This document shows, in pieces, positions 7,071 through 11,092 of a DNA stretch of 11,092 bases. Where the stretch lies: NCBI GenBank assembly GCA_045603225.1, contig JAZULT010000082.1, positions 1 to 11,092 of the forward strand, written 5' to 3'. This stretch comes from RGIG9115 sp045603225 (GTDB lineage: Bacteria; Bacillota; Clostridia; UBA1381). The notes under the pieces are model-generated. The model did no database searches. It worked only from the letters and a program-made list of their open reading frames with translations, and had not been told where the DNA came from. Position 1 is the first letter of the stretch. Every line of letters starts with the position of its first letter. The position numbers and the translations under genes were made by a program.

Positions 7071-10000
7071 TTATTTAATTTTTACTGCTTCTGCCAGAGG
7101 TTTTACGTTTAATATACTATCCCATACGAACAATCTTGTATCCTTGTCATCGTCTGTCATAATATATCTCTTTCTTCCTGTCAGAGTTTCAAAAACACTT
7201 ACATTATCGAATTTATCCTCTGCTTCATATTCACCGATTATTACGAGGACAGAACCTTCGTCGACATAGTCTGCCGGATCAACAAGATATCCGAATGTGC
7301 CGTTGTAGTTATCAACAACTACAGGATCCTTGTACTTAACATATACTCTAACCTGTGCATTGTTATTTAAAGCAGCATAATCTGAATCATTGGAATTCTT
7401 TACTGACGTTCTGAAGTACAATGTTGTTTCTCCGTTATTAACACGGTTTTTAATATATTCTGTTACATCAAATTTCACATAGTGTGCAGTTGTACCGTCT
7501 TTATACGGTAAGTATCCGGCAATTTCAGCATAATCTTCATCATCTTCATCAACTACAGATTTTGAATATGTAGCTCTTACAATTTCTTCCCCTATTGTCG
7601 GTAAAGTCTCAGGAATCTCACCGCCCTTAAGTATCGACTCGCTCACCTCAGAACATTCTTCAATTACATAATCAACATAATTGCTTACAGCGTCTCTGGA
7701 TGATGTAATAAAATATATTTTATCAATTGCATCGGTGTTAGTAATTGAACTCAAATTCATCGCTGTGTAAAGCGTATCTACAGGCTCGCCGTTTCTTGTA
7801 CGGAGGATATATCCATCTTTACTTGATACTTTCCATATTTTTGAGTCATCTGACTGACGTTTTACAACATATGAACCTTTAACAAATTCTTCACCTTCAT
7901 GGACTGTAAAACTTTGAGTTTCTACGGTTTCTGAGCCGTATTTATCAGTAACAGTTGCTGTAATATCATATATACCTGCTGTATTAAAACCGTTTTCAAC
8001 GTATGCTGTCCATTTACCGTCTGCATTAAGAGATGCTTCGTAATCAGTGCCGTTTGCGTTGATTACTACACTCTGCACGTTTTCACTTTCGGTATTAACA
8101 TTCAGTGCAACGCCAAATCCGTCTCCTTTATGTGCATAATTCGGGCTTACAAACTGAGCATCAAGCTTTTCGCCCACTTCGATACAAATTGATACCGGGT
8201 TAGTCATTCCCTTACCCTTTATGCTTAATCCAGCGCCCATACTCGTTGTTATAAGAAGACTCTCTGATATCGCTTTTTTAGAACTTTTCTCATACAGAGA
8301 ATCAACGTAGGATTTTACATCCATGCTTACAGTATATGTATCTGTAACAATATCTGCATATTTGTTTTCTTTCTGATAGAACTTACCTTTAAAAGTCCAC
8401 GCACCATCAGTTGTAGGAGTTACAAGTGAAAGATTGTTATTCGGATAATTGACTGCATCTGTATAATACGTATACGATCCGTCAATTTTTTCAGTAAGCG
8501 GAACAAAGTATGTACTTCCGCCGTTTTGCACACCATTATTAAAATGGGTTGAATGAACCCAGCTGCCAAGCATCTGAGCGTCTTTTATCTCATAATTTTC
8601 CGGGAGCTCCGGAAAATCAATCGTAGTATAAAATCCGTATCTTACATTTTTATGAGGTTGAGAAGTCTGACTCGGTTGCAAAATAATACCGTTTCCGCCG
8701 GTATATGATGCATACGGAGACGCCTGTGTTCCTGCATTTATGATTACACTCGGAACAATTGTAAATCTGTTATCCAAAACTTTATAATCATAGCTTTGAA
8801 CAACTTCTCCATCATTTGTAGCACCGCTGATTGTAAGAGAATAATCTCCCGGTTCTGCTATTCCTTCACTAACAGTTCCGCACCAGCTTCCGCTTTCATT
8901 CAATGACATATCATAAGTCTCGCCATTAATCGTAAATTCTGCTGAGTTTACACCGATAACATTGAATTTTGCTTCAACATTAATATCATTGCCTTTAAAT
9001 GAATAGTCATTGCTGAGAAGCTCTATATCATCTATAGTTATTGGACTTGTGTCAATAACATCTGTGAGCTCCACAGTCTGAGGAGATGGATAAACAGCCT
9101 CATCAGGATCGTAACCGGTTTCTGACATATAACTATTTGTAATACCTTTACACTTAAGATTATGTATTCCATATCTTCCGTAACGTGCAATTGTTACATC
9201 ATCATCTGAAATCTTATATGATGTAAGTGTTAATGTACCGTCTGCACCATCATTTACATCTTTATAATATCCTACATATCCCGCATTCAGATAAGTAAAG
9301 TTAAGCGTTTCTTTCTTAAACACAGTCGTGCTCGCCTGCGGAACGAGAATATCATGTCCTTTCGGAAGATACACTGAGCCACCGCCAAGATAATCATCCC
9401 AACCTTTTGAATGGTTATGACCAAACAGGAAGAAAATGTTGAGTCCCTTTTCTCCCGCTTCATTCAGAACATCGAATATGTAATTTGCATATTTACCTGC
9501 CCCTTCACCATCTAATCTTGTTCTCATCGAATAATGTAACTGAACATGTGATACAACAAATATCGGTTTATCCCACTTTTCCTGAAGCTTACCATTAAGA
9601 TAATCAGCAAGATTTCGTGCAGTTTCCTTGATATGATCCGGATCACCTCCATAACCGGTGTAATCCTCTTCGTTTATTGCATAAACGCCGTATTTTCCTT
9701 CAGAATGATCTGCAGGACCTGTGGGAGTAATATCTTTTGCTGCCAGAACATCATGGTTTCCCTGAACAAAAACCATATTATCGTCAACCGTTTCATCAAT
9801 TACAGCTTTTACTGCCTCAACATTTGTCTGTGTTTTATATCCGTATGAGTAATCATAGTCTCCGGCAAACAGGAATCCATCAGCAGTCGTTATCCCTTCG
9901 CCCTCTTTCAGAATATTCAGACGATATTCCATGTTACTAGCTGCGGATGACAAACCTGATGAATGTTGAAAGTCAGAGGCAGCTATAACAGTTGTTATAT

Positions 10001-10088
10001 CCTCCTCTTCTGTCGCATACCCCGTCACAGCATAGGTTGCAAACATAGAAATGCTAAGTAACAGGGATAATGTTTTTTTAAGATTCAT
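7071..10088 (-). CDS. Secreted modular calcineurin-like metallophosphoesterase
   Basis: This 1005-aa exported protein has a signal peptide (about 1-25, cleavage near GYA). The metallophosphoesterase domain (about 30-300) carries SDFQ at 38-41, AGDYDYS with Asp77, GNHD at 110-113, His181 (VVSHVQLH) and GHNH at 223-226. This is a two-metal phosphatase or phosphodiesterase centre; Gln41 stands where the common D-x-H motif has His. After it come an Ig-like domain (about 355-437), a CBM96/DNRLRE-like module (about 443-640, with MDVKSYVDSL), a second Ig-like domain (about 645-729), another such module (about 738-922) related to the repeated module of the EEP protein, and a C-terminal module (926-1005) ending LFVWDSILNVKPLAEAVKIK. 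There is no sorting motif or membrane anchor. AGGAGG lies 7 nt before the ATG. The gene has its own promoter and terminator. A nucleotidase, phosphodiesterase or phosphatase role outside the cell is likely; the substrate is unknown. Confidence 0.88.
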   Translation of the reverse strand: MNLKKTLSLLLSISMFATYAVTGYATEEEDITTVIAASDFQHSSGLSSAASNMEYRLNILKEGEGITTADGFLFAGDYDYSYGYKTQTNVEAVKAVIDETVDDNMVFVQGNHDVLAAKDITPTGPADHSEGKYGVYAINEEDYTGYGGDPDHIKETARNLADYLNGKLQEKWDKPIFVVSHVQLHYSMRTRLDGEGAGKYANYIFDVLNEAGEKGLNIFFLFGHNHSKGWDDYLGGGSVYLPKGHDILVPQASTTVFKKETLNFTYLNAGYVGYYKDVNDGADGTLTLTSYKISDDDVTIARYGRYGIHNLKCKGITNSYMSETGYDPDEAVYPSPQTVELTDVIDTSPITIDDIELLSNDYSFKGNDINVEAKFNVIGVNSAEFTINGETYDMSLNESGSWCGTVSEGIAEPGDYSLTISGATNDGEVVQSYDYKVLDNRFTIVPSVIINAGTQASPYASYTGGNGIILQPSQTSQPHKNVRYGFYTTIDFPELPENYEIKDAQMLGSWVHSTHFNNGVQNGGSTYFVPLTEKIDGSYTYYTDAVNYPNNNLSLVTPTTDGAWTFKGKFYQKENKYADIVTDTYTVSMDVKSYVDSLYEKSSKKAISESLLITTSMGAGLSIKGKGMTNPVSICIEVGEKLDAQFVSPNYAHKGDGFGVALNVNTESENVQSVVINANGTDYEASLNADGKWTAYVENGFNTAGIYDITATVTDKYGSETVETQSFTVHEGEEFVKGSYVVKRQSDDSKIWKVSSKDGYILRTRNGEPVDTLYTAMNLSSITNTDAIDKIYFITSSRDAVSNYVDYVIEECSEVSESILKGGEIPETLPTIGEEIVRATYSKSVVDEDDEDYAEIAGYLPYKDGTTAHYVKFDVTEYIKNRVNNGETTLYFRTSVKNSNDSDYAALNNNAQVRVYVKYKDPVVVDNYNGTFGYLVDPADYVDEGSVLVIIGEYEAEDKFDNVSVFETLTGRKRYIMTDDDKDTRLFVWDSILNVKPLAEAVKIK

Positions 10089-10122
10089 AAATACCCCTCC
10101 TGTATTTTATTTATTTACCTAA

Positions 10123-10151
10123 ATTATAATATAAATAAATTCCTTTGTAAA
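10123..10151 (-). promoter_or_regulatory. Sigma-A promoter of the metallophosphoesterase gene
   Basis: On the minus strand a -35 TTTACA (10146-10151) and a perfect -10 TATAAT (10123-10128) are 17 bp apart. The leader to the ATG at 10088 is about 28 nt and contains AGGAGG at 10096-10101. Confidence 0.82.
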
Positions 10152-10162
10152 TGCACTTTAAA

Positions 10163-10188
10163 CAAAAATAAGCTGATTTTTTATCAGC
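10163..10188 (-). promoter_or_regulatory. Conserved upstream element, copy 2 (palindromic, probable regulator site)
   Basis: On the minus strand the core AAAAAATCAGCTTATTTTTG ends 11 bp before the -35, as in copy 1 at 6961. Here its left side completes a perfect palindrome, GCTGAT and ATCAGC around five A residues. The shared sequence and the identical spacing argue for common control of the two secreted phosphoesterases. Confidence 0.62.
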
Positions 10189-10265
10189 AAATAATTGTTT
10201 CACCAGAGAACACTATCCGCTCTTACCTATTCATCTTAATTTTAAGCATCATCTCCCCCTGCATC

Positions 10266-10274
10266 AATGTCATT
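10266..10274. repeat. 9-bp direct repeat, probable target-site duplication (left copy)
   Basis: AATGTCATT directly abuts the left terminal inverted repeat AACTTAAG of the inserted element and is identical to 10510-10518. The nine bases form an almost symmetrical word, but the central T is the same in both copies. That is what a duplicated target gives, whereas an extended inverted repeat would show A on one side. Confidence 0.6.
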
Positions 10275-10509
10275 AACTTAAGAACTTTTGCGAGATGATA
10301 TGAGGTTATTAAACACGTAAGAGGACAATTGGGGACTGTACTCATCTGTCATAGCGTTAGCGTTGACAGTGCGGCTATGACGTTGCTACGCAATGCCAGT
10401 CGTTCGACCGAGACACTATGTGTCTCGCGGTCCCCGAGTGTACGACTGTCTGTTGTAAAGTGTTTTTACAACAAGAAAGTATGTAACATACGTGATTTTT
10501 CCTTAAGTT
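10275..10509. mobile_element. MITE-like palindromic element, 235 bp, no ORF of its own
   Basis: The ends are 8-bp inverted repeats AACTTAAG and CTTAAGTT, flanked by an identical 9-bp direct repeat. The interior is packed with hairpins: GTCATAGC with GCTATGAC (10348-10355/10374-10381), CAGTCGT with ACGACTG (10397-10403/10442-10448) enclosing CGAGACAC-TAT-GTGTCTCG (10409-10427), TGTTGTAAA with TTTACAACA (10451-10459/10465-10473) and GTATG-TAA-CATAC (10479-10491). GGGGACTG at 10331 can also pair with CGGTCCCC at 10428. The centre is visibly richer in GC than its surroundings. It contains no transposase, so it would need one supplied in trans. A dispersed palindromic repeat or a structured RNA gene are the alternatives. 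Confidence 0.62.
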
Positions 10510-10518
10510 AATGTCATT
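10510..10518. repeat. 9-bp direct repeat, probable target-site duplication (right copy)
   Basis: AATGTCATT directly follows the right terminal repeat CTTAAGTT and matches the left copy exactly. It falls within the open part of the broken small reading frame. Confidence 0.6.
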
Positions 10519-10687
10519 GCCCATGCAGTTCGCCCATTTATTATCCACTCATTTGTACTTTCCCACTAAACCGGATATTTATCGTCAATATACTGAGCAA
10601 TCAATTTCTCATTTAACTCATCACTACTCTGCCGTATTTTCCTTGTCATAATTCGACCTAAAAAAAATCAACCTATTTTGCCAAAAG

Positions 10688-10707
10688 GTTTACAAGGGGG
10701 GGTAAAC
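10688..10707. repeat. Inverted repeat around a homopolymeric G7 tract
   Basis: GTTTAC and GTAAAC are perfect inverted arms around AA plus a run of G; the full G run is seven long (10696-10702). The similarity continues outwards imperfectly (TTTTGCCAAAAG on the left, CTTTGCAAA on the right). It lies between the rRNA operon terminators and the broken small ORF. No function is apparent. Confidence 0.5.
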
Positions 10708-10733
10708 TTTGCAAACGCGAACCACTCAAGAGC

Positions 10734-10760
10734 AAAAAAATAAGGCTCATTTTTGAGCCT
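10734..10760 (-). terminator. Second intrinsic terminator of the rRNA-tRNA operon
   Basis: On the minus strand AGGCTCA-AAAA-TGAGCCT is followed by TATTTTTTTG. It directly follows the first terminator, making a tandem pair as often found after rRNA operons. Confidence 0.88.
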
Positions 10761-10765
10761 GAAAT

Positions 10766-10795
10766 GCGAAAAACCGCTTGAAATCAAGCGGTTTT
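10766..10795 (-). terminator. First intrinsic terminator of the rRNA-tRNA operon
   Basis: An 11-bp stem, AAAACCGCTTG with CAAGCGGTTTT, closes a 4-nt loop. On the minus strand it runs into a T-tract ending TTTTTCGC. It lies 28 bp past the 3' end of tRNA-Asn. Confidence 0.88.
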
Positions 10796-10822
10796 CCTTG
10801 TATCAACTTTCACGTTGACCTA

Positions 10823-10898
10823 TGGCTCCTCCAGCTGGGCTCGAACCAGCGACATCATGATTAACAGTCATGCGCTCTGCCAACTGAGCTATAGAGGA
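10823..10898 (-). tRNA. tRNA-Asn (anticodon GUU)
   Basis: This is a complete 76-nt cloverleaf with the CCA end encoded. The acceptor stem TCCTCTA pairs with TGGAGGA (one G-U), followed by discriminator G and CCA. The D arm reads AGCTCAGTTGGCAGAGC. The anticodon stem CATGA/TCATG holds the loop CTGTTAA with anticodon GTT. The T arm is CTGGTTCGAGCCCAG. It lies 64 nt downstream of the 5S rRNA on the same strand and is probably part of the rRNA transcript. Confidence 0.97.
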
Positions 10899-10913
10899 AT
10901 ATATAACAATATG

Positions 10914-10939
10914 CAAAAAATGATAACCTTCATTATCAT
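10914..10939 (-). terminator. Weak terminator-like hairpin between 5S rRNA and tRNA-Asn
   Basis: On the minus strand ATGATAA and TTATCAT form a 7-bp AT-rich stem with a 6-nt loop, followed by five T residues. It may terminate part of the transcripts before the tRNA or mark a processing site. The stem is weak, so full termination is unlikely. Confidence 0.35.
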
Positions 10940-10962
10940 CTCTTGTTTTTCAGGAAAGTCGG

Positions 10963-11079
10963 TTCCGGCAACTTTCTACTCTCCCGGGCAGTCTCCCGCC
11001 AAGTACCATCGACGTTGAAGAGCTTAACTTCTGTGTTCGGCATGGGAACAGGTGGGTCCTCTTCGCTATCGTCACCGGA
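10963..11079 (-). rRNA. rrf: 5S ribosomal RNA
   Basis: The minus strand shows the conserved 5S core CCCATGCCGAACACAGAAGT, the GGACCCACCTGTTCC region before it, and the 3' part with GATGGTACTTGG and GGGAGAGTAG. The terminal helix TCCGGT/GCCGGA sets the ends to within one or two bases, for a length of about 117 nt. Only 13 bases of upstream spacer remain in the window, so the 23S gene is expected just outside the right edge. Confidence 0.96.
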
Positions 11080-11092
11080 TCCGTCTTCTTCT

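Larger units (their letters stand above)
10223..10649 (-). pseudogene. Broken small ORF, interrupted by a MITE-like insertion and an in-frame TAG
   Basis: Reading from ATG at 10649, the frame gives MTRKIRQSSDELNEKLIAQY and seven more residues, then a TAG at 10566-10568. The same frame then stays open (WESTNEWIINGRTAWAM...) until the inserted element at 10275-10509, where it stops at once in the terminal repeat. If the element and one 9-bp repeat copy are removed (244 bp, not a multiple of three), the frame runs on for another 14 codons (LMQGEMMLKIKMNR) to TAA at 10223-10225, giving 60 codons plus the stop. The ribosome binding site is weak and I do not recognise the family. It may be a decayed small gene or the end of a larger lost one; chance is not excluded at this length. 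Confidence 0.45.

Noticed and set aside
10329..10511. 60-codon plus-strand ORF inside the MITE-like element
   Set aside because: It is made up entirely of inverted repeat arms, has no ribosome binding site and is rich in Ser and Arg as expected from translated palindromes.
10259..10528. One longer imperfect inverted repeat (CTGCATCAATG... with ...CATTGCCCATGCAG) as the element ends
   Set aside because: The identical central T in both AATGTCATT copies and the restored reading frame fit a 9-bp target duplication better. The outer similarity needs gaps and may be chance.
10815..11018. 67-codon plus-strand ORF
   Set aside because: It runs antisense through tRNA-Asn and into the 5S rRNA gene, so it cannot be a real gene.

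Overview
The window reads as a stretch of chromosome from a low-GC Gram-positive bacterium, most likely a gut- or rumen-type member of the Clostridia. This rests on AGGAGG-type ribosome binding sites, consensus sigma-A promoters, U-tract terminators, Sec signal peptides with no outer-membrane features, and the style of the modular secreted proteins. The genus cannot be fixed from the sequence alone. Every real gene lies on the minus strand, so transcription runs from high to low coordinates.

Right end (about 10734-11092): the tail of a ribosomal RNA operon. A complete 5S rRNA is followed by tRNA-Asn(GUU) and then two closely spaced intrinsic terminators. The 23S gene should lie just beyond the right edge.

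Middle intergenic region (10089-10733): this holds no intact gene. It contains a G7 tract inside an inverted repeat and the remains of a small reading frame. That frame carries an in-frame TAG and is split by a 235-bp, hairpin-rich, MITE-like element with 8-bp terminal inverted repeats and an identical 9-bp direct repeat on both sides. The last part is the promoter region of the first secreted protein.

Centre (7020-10184): a single-gene unit with promoter, CDS and terminator. It encodes a 1005-aa secreted calcineurin-type metallophosphoesterase with Ig-like modules, CBM96/DNRLRE-like modules and a distinctive C-terminal module.

Left (83-6982): a two-gene operon. The first gene encodes a 1290-aa secreted endonuclease/exonuclease/phosphatase (EEP) family protein with the same accessory modules, one of them duplicated internally. 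The second, 24 nt downstream, encodes a complete cytoplasmic GH2 beta-galactosidase and ends at a strong hairpin terminator.

Taken together, two unrelated phosphoesterase catalytic domains carry the same accessory and C-terminal parts. They are also driven by near-identical promoter regions: -35 TTTACA, 17-bp spacer, -10 TATAAT, and a conserved 20-bp element exactly 11 bp upstream of the -35. The inference is a co-regulated pair of extracellular enzymes that break phosphodiester and phosphomonoester bonds in some polymer (nucleic acid or a phosphorylated glycan or lipid), with beta-galactosidase processing a galactoside taken up in the same condition. The actual substrate is not visible in the sequence.
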